A DNA stretch of 8,718 nt from Verrucomicrobia bacterium GWC2_42_7 (GCA_001831055.1 MIDO01000005.1:1-8718); one strand, 5' to 3'; shown: positions 1-7,196, counted from the stretch's first letter. Notes: generated from the sequence alone by a model not told the origin. Translations and numbers: made by a program.

Positions 1-14
1 TCTTAACTTGCCTA

Positions 15-23
15 TGCTATATA
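15..23 (+). promoter_or_regulatory. Probable extended -10 promoter element for the exbB operon
   Basis: The sequence TGCTATATA contains a TG one base before a TATATA hexamer, which is the extended -10 arrangement. It lies 70 bases before the exbB start. A -35 box at normal spacing would fall just outside the window, so it cannot be checked. A near-identical TGCTATAGT occurs at 8627-8635. Confidence 0.4.
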
Positions 24-92
24 TACAAAAGCGGCCCCCTCCCTAAAAAAACTTCAAAAAAATATTTGTTTAGGAGAAGAATCTTATAGACT

Positions 93-737
93 GTGAATAT
101 GGGAATATCGTTTATTGATATTGTGCGTCAGGGAGGTTTTTTGATGATACCTCTGTTACTTATTGCAGCTGTGGCGCTTATTTTCTTTTTTGAGAGGTTT
201 TTGTTCCTTCATAAGGGGCAAATTCGAACCAATGATTTTTTGCAGGGAATATTAAATCTTTTGAGAAAACAGAGCTTACTTGAAGCATTGACAGTTTGCG
301 AAGAAACACCTGGTCCTATTGCGCAAATAGTTAAAGCTGCCTTGCTAAATCATGAAGCTGGTGAGACAAAGCTACGGCTAGCAATCCAATCAGCCGGTCT
401 CACAGAGTTACCCTTTCTTGAAAGGCGGGTGAATGCGCTTGCATCCATTGCAAAAATTGCTCCGATGATCGGGCTCCTGGGGACTGTCCTTGCGCTTCTT
501 CATGGATTTAATGCAATGCAGGCATTGGGACCCTATGCCCAAGCTTCCAATTTTTCGAGTTACGTAGTCAGTGCCCTCATCACAACGGCAACAGGGCTGA
601 CCCTTTCCATTTTGTGTTATGCAGGACACCACTTCCTTCTTGGGAGGGTGCGTGCGATTGCTCACGACATGGAATGGATTGGTAATGAAATGCTGCACTT
701 CCTTTGCGACCGCCTTCAACAAAACTCACGTACATGA
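93..737 (+). CDS. exbB: ExbB/TolQ/MotA-family proton channel subunit
   Basis: The protein is the polytopic inner-membrane subunit of an ExbB-ExbD or TolQ-TolR type motor, which couples the proton gradient to work at the outer membrane. It has 214 residues, close to the usual ExbB length. TM1 is about residues 16-33, followed by a cytoplasmic domain. TM2 follows Pro124 and carries GLLGTV at 127-132. TM3 carries TTATGL at 164-169. The threonines of these last two motifs line the channel in the family. The GTG at 93 gives the longest reading; the ATG at 99 is an equally possible start. AGGAG at 72-76 is the only purine-rich site, but it is 16 bases from GTG and farther from ATG. The gene is first in a tight operon: its TGA overlaps the next ATG. 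ExbB and TolQ cannot be told apart from this sequence alone; the TonB-like third gene favours ExbB. Confidence 0.9.
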   Translation: MNMGISFIDIVRQGGFLMIPLLLIAAVALIFFFERFLFLHKGQIRTNDFLQGILNLLRKQSLLEALTVCEETPGPIAQIVKAALLNHEAGETKLRLAIQSAGLTELPFLERRVNALASIAKIAPMIGLLGTVLALLHGFNAMQALGPYAQASNFSSYVVSALITTATGLTLSILCYAGHHFLLGRVRAIAHDMEWIGNEMLHFLCDRLQQNSRT

Positions 738-1195
738 GAGTCTCATTATCGCCGTTTGACTTAAGAAATCGAACCAAATCTCCCAATTGGAATTGGGACT
801 TTGTCCCCTTTATTGCGACGCTGCTGATCGGGATAATGTTTGTGCTTTTGGGGTCTAAATTCATTCTATATCCCGGTATTCCTATAGAATTGCCTGCTAT
901 TCAAGAATCCGAAGAATTTTACTTAGAAGGGGTTCCTTGCACAACTGAGCTAACCCTTCATGATGATCAAATTGTCCTATTCGAGGGAAGAATACAATCG
1001 ATTAGCAAGCTGGAAGTTACATTAAAAGCCTTCATTGATTCCTGTAAAGAAAAAGAGAAAACGCTTCTTATTAGGGCAGACCACCATGTAAAAATGGAAA
1101 CCTTCTTGTCTATTTGTCATCAAGCGAAAAAGGCAGGATTTAAATCTCTGCAAATTGCAGCTACCAGCGAAACCTTACCGTACAACAAAAATTAA
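734..1195 (+). CDS. exbD: ExbD/TolR-family protein lacking the usual transmembrane Asp
   Basis: This is a 153-residue bitopic inner-membrane partner of the ExbB-like protein. The start is the ATG at 734, which forms an ATGA overlap with the exbB stop and implies translational coupling; an upstream in-frame start at 704 would overlap exbB by 34 bases and is less likely. The TM segment is about residues 23-42. It is followed by PGIPIELP, which matches the family's post-TM strand. The periplasmic domain ends in LLIRADHHV and an AKKAGF helix, as in typical ExbD. The oddity is the start of the TM: most ExbD/TolR have PLID there, with the proton-carrying Asp, but here the aligned stretch is PFIAT, with Ala28 at that place. 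Asp22 is the only nearby acidic residue, six positions earlier. The protein may use Asp22, or may not conduct protons in the standard way. Confidence 0.82.
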   Translation: MRVSLSPFDLRNRTKSPNWNWDFVPFIATLLIGIMFVLLGSKFILYPGIPIELPAIQESEEFYLEGVPCTTELTLHDDQIVLFEGRIQSISKLEVTLKAFIDSCKEKEKTLLIRADHHVKMETFLSICHQAKKAGFKSLQIAATSETLPYNKN

Positions 1196-1234
1196 ATAAC
1201 CCATTGATTGCGAAATAATTAACAACACAGAACA

Positions 1235-1981
1235 GTGAAGTCTATCAGTGACAATAATAGAAACTATCTTATAACGAGAAAACCCTTAGTTGGAGGCTTC
1301 GTGCTTGTTTTTATTCTACTACTGATCACTTCTGTCTGTCCGTTGTCGAGACTTCACCTATCACGAGACCTCAAATCAGGCAAGACTTTCAAAATAAAAT
1401 ACTTAGAAGACAACAATCAAAGCATACTTCAACAGCAATATTTACTTTTTTCGAATATAACTCCGCTCTTTTTTAAAACACCTCTTAATTATCAACCATC
1501 CGTTGCACCCTTCCTTGAAGTCTCTAAATCTATCTCCGTTGATCCAGTTTCACTTCCACTAAAATTCGATGAAAATGCGTTTGGCGTTGACTCTAATTTA
1601 GTTAATCCAGCACAAGTTGATTTATATGCTTGTCTTATAGATGACCATTATTGGGACTTTCTTTCACTTTTTGGAAAAGATCTTTTACCAACCAAAGACA
1701 CAGGACAGAGACCTCCCTCTAATTGTCGAATGACGAACCTCCAAGTCAAAGGGATACACACACACGTACCCATAAAAGTTGAAAACGCTAAAAACTCTTA
1801 TTGGGAGCAACCCCTAGAATTTTGCGTCTTTGTCGATAACTCAGGACTAATAACACCCCTACTCAAAACGAAATCATCCGGTCAAGAGAAAATCGATAAT
1901 GCGGTACAACCCCAAATCGAACATTTTCTATCGGTATCCCCCCTCCCTCCGAATTATTACATTCTCCAAATTACTCCTTAA
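1235..1981 (+). CDS. Single-pass membrane protein with a TonB-like C-terminus (unrecognised)
   Basis: This 248-residue protein starts at a GTG (1235) that has no visible Shine-Dalgarno sequence. It has a short basic N-terminus, a single hydrophobic anchor at about residues 19-35, and a periplasmic remainder. Near the end, FCVFVDNSGLITPLL is followed by a helix-like stretch and a final strand-like ILQITP. That order recalls the C-terminal fold of TonB energy transducers. It lacks the Pro-Glu/Pro-Lys rich spacer of classical TonB, and I see no clear YP motif, so the TonB call rests mainly on topology and on position, 39 bp after exbD. A role as the force-transmitting third subunit of the ExbB-ExbD complex is inferred. 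It could instead be a lineage-specific envelope protein. Confidence 0.6.
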   Translation: MKSISDNNRNYLITRKPLVGGFVLVFILLLITSVCPLSRLHLSRDLKSGKTFKIKYLEDNNQSILQQQYLLFSNITPLFFKTPLNYQPSVAPFLEVSKSISVDPVSLPLKFDENAFGVDSNLVNPAQVDLYACLIDDHYWDFLSLFGKDLLPTKDTGQRPPSNCRMTNLQVKGIHTHVPIKVENAKNSYWEQPLEFCVFVDNSGLITPLLKTKSSGQEKIDNAVQPQIEHFLSVSPLPPNYYILQITP

Positions 1982-1998
1982 GCTTTGGAGAAAACCTA

Positions 1999-2013
1999 TT
2001 TGGGGCACCCAAA
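1999..2013. terminator. Small hairpin between convergent genes, possible weak terminator
   Basis: TTTGGG and CCCAAA form a 6-bp stem around a GCA loop, in the 46-bp gap between the stop of the TonB-like gene and the stop of mraY. There is no clear T-run on either side, so it would be a weak bidirectional terminator at best. Confidence 0.3.
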
Positions 2014-2027
2014 AGCAATTCCAAAAA

Positions 2028-3131
2028 TCATCTCAACTTCAAGGTACTCAACCCGATTAGGGCAAAAATGAGTGAAATTATCCAAAAGCGGATGACAACT
2101 TTTGTCTCAGGCCACCCCTTGAGCTCAAAATGATGGTGGATGGGAGCCATTCGAAAAATGCGTTTCTGATGCCGCAATTTATACGATCCCACTTGCAAAA
2201 TCACAGAAAGAGCTTCCATTACAAATACGCCGCCCACAATAACCAAAGTGAAGGGTTGTTGTGTCATGAACGCGATGGAACCCAGTAAACCTCCTAGCGC
2301 GAGAGATCCGGTATCTCCCATAAAAACTTCGGCAGGGTAAGCGTTATACCAAAGGAAAACCATTCCAGCCCCAACAAGAGCCAAGCAGACAACTGCCAAC
2401 TCTCCGCAACCAGGAACATGACCAATGAAGAGATAATCCGCAATAGTCGCATGACCTGCGACGTAAGACATAATGGCATAAACCAACGACGCTGTAATCG
2501 TACACCCAATGGCAAGCCCATCAATTCCATCCGTGAGGTTAATAGCATTGCTTGATCCTGCGACAACCAGAAAAAGGAAGATAAAGACAAACCATATTGG
2601 CATCGTGACCAGTAGAGGTTCTTTGGAAAAAGGAATCCAAAGTTCGCTCATTTTTAAGTGAGTCTCCGGATTTATTAGCAAGATGAAAAGCACAGCAAAA
2701 ACGATCCCGGCTTGCATAATCAACTTCCATCTACCTGGCAAGCCACGACTATTTTTTTTGCTGACTTTCAAGTAATCATCCCAAAAGCCTATGGCGGTCA
2801 ATCCGGTATAAACAATAAGCGCACAAGAAACATATTCATTCAATTCAGCCCAAAGAATGGAAGAAAGCATTACGGATGCATAGATAATGAGCCCGCCCAT
2901 CGTAGGAACATTCTTTTTCCCGGCATGCAGATCAGCCAATTCGCGCACCTCTGACTTGTCCCGCAAAGTCTGAGCCAATTTCAGCCTCTTGAGCCAATTA
3001 ATTATCATGGGAGCAATCCAAAAACCGATTGCCATAGCTGTCAACGTCGCCATGAAGCAACGAAAGGTCAAATAACGGAACAATCTCAGTGGACCACAAT
3101 ATTGTTCCCAGCAAGAAAGATAATGCAACAT
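2028..3131 (-). CDS. mraY: Phospho-N-acetylmuramoyl-pentapeptide transferase
   Basis: MraY joins UDP-MurNAc-pentapeptide to undecaprenyl phosphate at the inner membrane, giving lipid I, the first lipid step of peptidoglycan synthesis. The protein is full length at 367 residues and very hydrophobic, fitting the family's ten TM helices. The family motifs are all present: Asp118-Asp119 in GFWDDYLKV, NLTDGIDGLA at 198-207, FMGDTGS at 270-276, and the His triplet 332-334 in APIHHHFELKG. The start MLHYL is typical of MraY. It has no Shine-Dalgarno sequence: the bases before ATG read ACTACAAC. MraY is usually inside the division and cell wall (dcw) cluster, but here its neighbours are an ExbB-type operon (convergent) and repeat-rich DNA upstream, so it seems to be a stand-alone transcription unit. 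Confidence 0.97.
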   Translation of the reverse strand: MLHYLSCWEQYCGPLRLFRYLTFRCFMATLTAMAIGFWIAPMIINWLKRLKLAQTLRDKSEVRELADLHAGKKNVPTMGGLIIYASVMLSSILWAELNEYVSCALIVYTGLTAIGFWDDYLKVSKKNSRGLPGRWKLIMQAGIVFAVLFILLINPETHLKMSELWIPFSKEPLLVTMPIWFVFIFLFLVVAGSSNAINLTDGIDGLAIGCTITASLVYAIMSYVAGHATIADYLFIGHVPGCGELAVVCLALVGAGMVFLWYNAYPAEVFMGDTGSLALGGLLGSIAFMTQQPFTLVIVGGVFVMEALSVILQVGSYKLRHQKRIFRMAPIHHHFELKGWPETKVVIRFWIISLIFALIGLSTLKLR

Positions 3132-3136
3132 GTTGT

Positions 3137-3163
3137 AGTATAATAAATTAAATCAAAATACAA
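3137..3163 (-). promoter_or_regulatory. Possible mraY promoter with very short leader
   Basis: On the minus strand, TATACT (3137-3142) is a good -10 box only 5 bases before the mraY ATG. A weak TTGTAT (3158-3163) lies 15 bases upstream of it, and the overlapping TTTTTG gives 18-base spacing. If used, transcription would start at or near the ATG, giving a leaderless message. The region is AT-rich, so chance matches are likely. Confidence 0.3.
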
Positions 3164-3231
3164 AAAACTTTTTTGAGAAAAACTAAGATTTTTGCCCTTC
3201 TCAAGAAAAACGAAGGATCACGCGATCATAA

Positions 3232-3383
3232 TATAGTAAATTTATTCCTATTGACGATACCTAAATTCCTTTCTTTTCAAGGAAAAAGGATTCCTGCCTT
3301 TTTTAGAAAAACCACAGATCGGGTTCATTCCTGTTCTTGGAAACAACCGTCTATTGGCGTCAACAAAACTTCAGTTCACCATA
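3232..3383. mobile_element. MITE-like palindromic element, copy E1 (degenerate)
   Basis: The left end is TATAGTAAATTTATTCC, followed by CTATTGACG (ending at 3255). The right end is GCGTCAAC (3357-3364) running to TTCACCATA at 3383. These are inverted, imperfect copies of each other and match the ends of the elements at 3812-3907 and 8403-8602. Inside are a decayed A hairpin (about 3262-3294), AGAAAAACCACAGATC (3304-3319) matching the family core, and AAACAACCGTCT (3341-3352), also found in the 8403-8602 copy. Hairpin B is missing. Both ends carry TA, as expected for TA target duplication. It lies about 100 bp upstream of mraY, and its outward-facing end carries a TACTATATT that could act as a -10 box towards mraY. 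Confidence 0.65.
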
Positions 3384-3427
3384 CAATGACTATCTTGCAT
3401 CGTTAATGCATTGAAAATACAAGGTGC

Positions 3428-3487
3428 AAAAACCCTTTTTTTCTTGCGAAAAAAAGGGTTTTTACTCTCTTCAAAAAAAGCGAAGCA
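3428..3487. repeat. Perfect 16-bp hairpin plus core-like flank, related to the palindrome family
   Basis: Arms at 3428-3443 and 3448-3463 are perfect 16-bp complements built on ACCCTTTTTTTC, with a TTGC loop. The outer ends are A5/T5, so on either strand the stem ends in a T-run. It can therefore act as a bidirectional intrinsic terminator, here for minus-strand transcription coming from the small ribosomal gene at 3602-3703. The following bases CTCTTCAAAAAAAGCG resemble CTCCCAAAGAAAAGCG after the hairpin at 7056-7096, so this is probably a further copy of the repeat family, with no recognisable outer ends. Confidence 0.65.
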
Positions 3488-3498
3488 AGGGGTAATCA

Positions 3499-3554
3499 AA
3501 AAACTTACAGTTTTTATTAAAATCAAACAAAGATCATTATCTCCCAAGAGATAA
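3499..3554 (-). terminator. Hairpins downstream of the small ribosomal protein gene
   Basis: TTATCTC/GAGATAA (3537-3543 and 3548-3554, four-base loop) forms a 7-bp stem 48 bases after the minus-strand stop at 3602. On the minus strand it is followed by T-rich sequence. A second hairpin, AAAAACT/AGTTTTT (3499-3505 and 3509-3515), lies just beyond. Together with the stronger hairpin at 3428-3463 they make a plausible termination region for the 3602-3703 gene. Confidence 0.4.
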
Positions 3555-3601
3555 CGCCATAGAGATTTATTTTTTAAACTGCCTTAAATCACCCTAAAGG
3601 A

Positions 3602-3703
3602 CTAGAATGTCCATGTACGCTTCTTATGGCGATTTTGCTTAGCACGCTTACTGCGCTTGTGCTTATTCATCTTCAAACGACGTTTCTTTTTTAGATTGCC
3701 CAT
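3602..3703 (-). CDS. Small ribosomal protein, bS22/mS38 type (AURKAIP1/COX24 domain)
   Basis: This 33-residue reading frame starts with ATG at 3703 and ends with TAG at 3602. It encodes [20 protein letters not shown], followed by [13 protein letters not shown]. Over half of the residues are Lys, Arg or His. The KKRRxKMNKHKxxKR pattern is that of the AURKAIP1/COX24 C-terminal family: mitochondrial mS38, and bS22 found on some bacterial small subunits, for example mycobacterial ones. Such short proteins are common in Bacteroidota and PVC genomes and are often missed in annotation. The frame is intact, and it stands alone between two repeat-rich gaps with no Shine-Dalgarno sequence (the bases before ATG read AATTTTACT). 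It probably binds rRNA in the 30S subunit. The family assignment is from pattern recognition; the rRNA role is family knowledge. Confidence 0.85.
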   Translation of the reverse strand: MGNLKKKRRLKMNKHKRSKRAKQNRHKKRTWTF

Positions 3704-3811
3704 AGTAAAATTTTTTGTTTTGGAAAAATATGTAGGATTAACAATTATTTAGGAGAGTAAAGCTTTTTATTTAAAAGAATACATTTTTTAAAGATAAAAT
3801 CCCCGGAAAAC

Positions 3812-3907
3812 TATAGTAAGAAATCTATTGACGCTGCCGGAACCCCTTCCTTTTTGAGGGAAAAAGAAGGGTTTTCGGATGTGTCAATTTGACCTGATTT
3901 TACTCTA
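3812..3907. mobile_element. MITE-like palindromic element, copy E2 (minimal, 96 bp)
   Basis: The left end TATAGTAAGAAATCTATTGAC (3812-3832) is mirrored by the right end GTGTCAATTT...ATTTTACTCTA (3881-3907). Between them is one A hairpin: CCGGAACCCCTTCCTTTTT (3837-3855), loop GAGGG, and AAAAAGAAGGGTTTTCGG (3861-3878), complementary apart from one bulge, one mismatch and one wobble. The core and hairpin B are absent. TA is present at both extreme ends. The right end overlaps the last codon of the RND pump gene, supplying its TAG stop. On the minus strand the hairpin lies about 26 bases after that stop and may terminate the efflux transcript. Confidence 0.7.
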
Positions 3908-6900
3908 TCGTTTTAAAGCTAAATAGGCGGTCGGGATGAGAAAGAGGGTAAGGAGGGTACCGATGAGGAGTCCGCCGAAGAGGGTGATGCCGATGGTTCG
4001 GTGGAATTCGCCACCCGGCCCTTTCGCGAGCATGAGAGGAATCGTTGAGATAATCATGGCAATGGTGGTCATCATGATGGGCCTAATGCGTAGGCGTGTA
4101 GCCTGCTTTATTGCGTCATAGGCCGTTAGTCCTTTTTGCATTTGAAGATTTGCAAAGTCAACAAGGAGGATACCGTGCTTGGAAACAAGGCCAATCAAGG
4201 TGATTAACCCTACCTGCGAGAAGGTATTTAAGGACGAACCTGTCAATTTTAGAGCAAGGATGGCCCCACTGCTTGCGAGAGGAACGGTTAATAGGATAAG
4301 GAGGGGGTCGACAAAGCTTTCGAATTGTATGGCTAGGACAAAGTAGATAAAGAGGATAGCTAACCCAAAGAGTGTAAACATCATTGAAAGATTTTCTTGT
4401 TCGAATTGAGCTTTTTTTGACAGGACGAGTTTCATTTCATCGTGCGTCCATTCTGAGAGCTTTTTTTGTACATAGTTAATGACATTTTCCTTGTTGGCTC
4501 CTTTGTGGTAGTCAACACTGACTAGAGCAGCACGCATTTGGTTGTAGTGCATTAGGGTTGGAGGCACTGCCGTGAGTTCAAATTTTGCAATGGAGCTCAA
4601 CGATACCGGATTCCCTTTAAAATTTATTAGATAAACTTCATCTTCATTGTGTAGGTTTTCATCCGTCTTAATGGTTGCGAAATAAGAGATATGGTCCTTG
4701 AGGAACGAGTTTTTTTTGTAATCCCCGAATGAAGTTTGTAGGGTTTTCGATATATTGTCTGTGGAAATGCCTAGCAATGAAGCTTTTATCTGATCAATAT
4801 TTGCCTTAAGCGATAGTTGATTAAGGTTTAAGTCATGTCGGTATTCTTTAAAGATCTTATCTTGTAGGCCCATTTTTCTAAGTTCTTCGAGGACCGTAAA
4901 AAGTTTCTCATAGGAACCTGTTGTTTGGACATAAAAAGAAAAATCACTGGTATCAGCGCTATCATGGTCAAGGCCGGGGAGATTGTTATCCCACGACCAA
5001 GGATAAATAGACACAGAAGGGATTTTTTGAAACTTCGGCTTAATGGAATCAATAATTTCCTGAGCAGTTCTTTTTCTTAAGGAAAAGTCCTTTAGGGAAG
5101 CGACAACATCGGCTCCCCCCCAAGAAAAGCAGGGCACATTTTCTACCTCTGGAATAGACAGGAATATTTTTTCTATTTGAGAGACATATTTTGTATCAAA
5201 TTCTTCTGTTGAGATAGCAGACAACGGTTCGACCCTCGCCCCAATCAAGCCCCGATCTTCTTTCGGGACTAACTCATGGGGAAGTTTTTTCAAGAGAAGG
5301 CCAGCTAGGGCGCAAAAAACCAACACAATTAAAATGGATAGCTTTCTATGAGTTAGGCACTTCTCGAGAACAAAGACATATAGGGTATGGCAAGAGAGAA
5401 TCCCTTGTTTGACCCTGTTTATTAGGGTTTGCAAAGGCAACAATCTATAAGCTTTTTTACAAAAACAGATAAGCTTTGAAAAAAACGGAAGGGTTGTGAA
5501 GAAAGAGTTTACTTTAGCAGAAAAATTGAGGGGTTGATCTTTTGTTTTGGAAGGAGATTGGTCGTGTTTGCGGAGGAGTTTTGAACACATCATTGGGGTG
5601 AGGGTCAATGCAACAAATCCGGAAATTGCAACGGCTCCAGAAAGGGTTAGGGCAAATTCTCTAAAAATGCTACCTATGGGACCCTTAACAAAACCAATGG
5701 GTAGATAAACGCTTGCCAGGGTGAATGTCATAGCAATGACAGCAAATGAAATTTCTTTCAAACTCTGCCTCGTCGCTTGGAGGGGAGTTAATCCTGACTC
5801 TATATGTCGGTGGGTATTTTCGAGTACAACAATGGCATCATCCACAACCAATCCGATAGCTAAGATCATGGCGAGTAACGTAATGACATTCACACTCAAC
5901 GCCCATAGTTGCATAATAAAAAAGGTGCCTACCAATGAGATCGGAATGGTGATAAGAGGAATCAATGTAACGCGTGCGCGGCGCAAAAATAGAAATATAA
6001 TAGCGACCATACAAATAAACGCTTCGATCAAGGTATTTCGCGTTGCGTACATCTCGGCTCTTATAAACTCCGCCTTATCTATATCAAGGGTCAAATGCAT
6101 TCCCTTTGGCAAAGTTTTATTGATCTCATTAACCCGCTCTTGGACTCTTTCCGATACCTCTAAGGGGTTTCCGTCGCTCGACTTGGAAATTGTCATAAAA
6201 ACGCCTGCTTTCCCATTGAGACGGACACGAAAATCTTTGTCTGCGTCCAACTCAATTTGTGCAATGTTTTTTAGAAGAATTGGCGTATTTTTCCCCTGTT
6301 TAACAACGATGTCTTCAAACTCTTGAGGTGTGCTTAGGACAAGTTCTAGGGAAATAGGAATGGATTTTTGAAATTTTCCTGCAGGAACGGTTATTTGATT
6401 GTCTTCCAGAGCCTTTATAACATCGTTGGCAGAAACCCCATGAATAAACATTTTTGCTCTGTCTAAAGTGATGCGCATTGTATAAACTTGGCCCTCTACA
6501 TCAACGGAAGCGACCCCGGGCAAGCTTTTAAACATATTCTGGAGATATAAATTGCAATAATGGGTCAATTCAACGGGTTCTCTGTCGGCAGAAGATAAAC
6601 TTAAATAACACACCTTATCTACATTATTGCCCAAGCGAAAAATAGCTGGAGTAGAAGCTTCCTTAGGAAGCAGCATTGCGAAACCACTCAATTTATCTCG
6701 CACAGATGCCAACGCCTTATCGATGTCAAATCCCGCTATAAAATCCAAAACAACTTTAGATTCTCCAAACTCTGAATAAGAAGTCATTGAATCAACGCCT
6801 TCAACCCCTGCTAGCATCCGCTCCAGAGGCAATGTTATTTTTGCTTCAACCGTATCTGCATTTGCGTTTGGATAATAAATACATACCTTGAGTTCAGGCT

Positions 6901-7024
6901 TCCTAACATCCGGGTACTCCCTCACCGTTAAGTGACGAAAGGCTAACAAACCAATCACCACTATCATGAGGTTGACCACAATCGTCATCACCGGGCGCCT
7001 AATAAATAATTCCCAAAATTGCAT
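3905..7024 (-). CDS. RND efflux pump, HAE1/AcrB-like inner membrane transporter
   Basis: The product is a proton-driven exporter of hydrophobic or amphiphilic compounds, working with the upstream adaptor and a TolC-type channel not in the window. It has 1039 residues, normal for HAE1. MQFWELFIRRPVMT begins TM1, so the start is the ATG at 7024; the open frame runs 27 codons further only by reading through a repeat. The proton relay residues are present: Asp395-Asp396 in GLVVDDAIVVLEN (TM4), Lys949 in GLVSKHGILLVDFAN (TM10), and Arg981 in RLRIRPIMMTT (TM11). The two large periplasmic loops lie at about 30-335 and 580-880. The cytoplasmic linker between TM6 and TM7 (about 483-562) is longer than in AcrB and rich in Lys, Phe and Leu. 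The C-terminus is short, ending at LALKR, where the stop codon is supplied by a MITE-like element. Substrate cannot be predicted. Confidence 0.95.
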   Translation of the reverse strand: MQFWELFIRRPVMTIVVNLMIVVIGLLAFRHLTVREYPDVRKPELKVCIYYPNANADTVEAKITLPLERMLAGVEGVDSMTSYSEFGESKVVLDFIAGFDIDKALASVRDKLSGFAMLLPKEASTPAIFRLGNNVDKVCYLSLSSADREPVELTHYCNLYLQNMFKSLPGVASVDVEGQVYTMRITLDRAKMFIHGVSANDVIKALEDNQITVPAGKFQKSIPISLELVLSTPQEFEDIVVKQGKNTPILLKNIAQIELDADKDFRVRLNGKAGVFMTISKSSDGNPLEVSERVQERVNEINKTLPKGMHLTLDIDKAEFIRAEMYATRNTLIEAFICMVAIIFLFLRRARVTLIPLITIPISLVGTFFIMQLWALSVNVITLLAMILAIGLVVDDAIVVLENTHRHIESGLTPLQATRQSLKEISFAVIAMTFTLASVYLPIGFVKGPIGSIFREFALTLSGAVAISGFVALTLTPMMCSKLLRKHDQSPSKTKDQPLNFSAKVNSFFTTLPFFSKLICFCKKAYRLLPLQTLINRVKQGILSCHTLYVFVLEKCLTHRKLSILIVLVFCALAGLLLKKLPHELVPKEDRGLIGARVEPLSAISTEEFDTKYVSQIEKIFLSIPEVENVPCFSWGGADVVASLKDFSLRKRTAQEIIDSIKPKFQKIPSVSIYPWSWDNNLPGLDHDSADTSDFSFYVQTTGSYEKLFTVLEELRKMGLQDKIFKEYRHDLNLNQLSLKANIDQIKASLLGISTDNISKTLQTSFGDYKKNSFLKDHISYFATIKTDENLHNEDEVYLINFKGNPVSLSSIAKFELTAVPPTLMHYNQMRAALVSVDYHKGANKENVINYVQKKLSEWTHDEMKLVLSKKAQFEQENLSMMFTLFGLAILFIYFVLAIQFESFVDPLLILLTVPLASSGAILALKLTGSSLNTFSQVGLITLIGLVSKHGILLVDFANLQMQKGLTAYDAIKQATRLRIRPIMMTTIAMIISTIPLMLAKGPGGEFHRTIGITLFGGLLIGTLLTLFLIPTAYLALKR

Positions 7025-7055
7025 GTTATGTAGATGTTTTATAATTGGGTAATAT

Positions 7056-7157
7056 CCGAGAACCCTTCTTTTCGCAAGGAAAGAAAGGTTCTCCGGTTCT
7101 CCCAAAGAAAAGCGGACGATTTGGCGACCAAAATCTTGCAGATTTTTTTCGCCAAAT
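7056..7157 (+). repeat. Palindromic repeat copy: hairpin A, core, hairpin B (forward)
   Basis: Hairpin A has arms CCGAGAACCCTTCTTTTC (7056-7073) and GAAAGAAAGGTTCTCCGG (7079-7096), with a GCAAG loop. The core-like stretch CTCCCAAAGAAAAGCGGAC follows (7099-7117). Hairpin B (7119-7157) has 18-base arms, ATTTGGCGACCAAAATCT and its near-complement, with a TGC loop and two mismatched positions. A second copy lies in the opposite direction at 7286-7390. No clear outer inverted repeat is seen; TATAAT at 7040-7045 may be a remnant. It fills the 5' leader of the RND pump gene. Confidence 0.7.
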
Positions 7158-7196
7158 AAAAACAGTTTTTAACGGGGCCCAAAAGACATTTCCCGG

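Noticed and set aside
704..733. Earlier in-frame start for the ExbD-like gene
   Set aside because: It would overlap exbB by 34 bases; the ATGA junction at 734 is the usual arrangement and gives a normal ExbD N-terminus.
3173..3406. 77-codon plus-strand open frame
   Set aside because: It lies across the MITE-like element E1, has no family features and starts in AT-rich intergenic DNA.
3812..3907. Plain intrinsic terminator for the RND gene
   Set aside because: The hairpin may terminate transcription, but its flanks match the inverted ends of other elements and it lacks a T-run, so it is better described as a mobile palindrome.
5721..6326. 201-codon plus-strand frame inside the RND pump gene
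   Set aside because: It is opposite to a clear HAE1 pump coding region and has no recognisable product; a shadow frame.
7025..7105. 27-codon upstream extension of the RND pump frame (MGEPENLSFLAKRRVLG...)
   Set aside because: It reads through hairpin A of a repeat and the protein family starts at MQFWELFIRRP, so the ATG at 7024 is the start.
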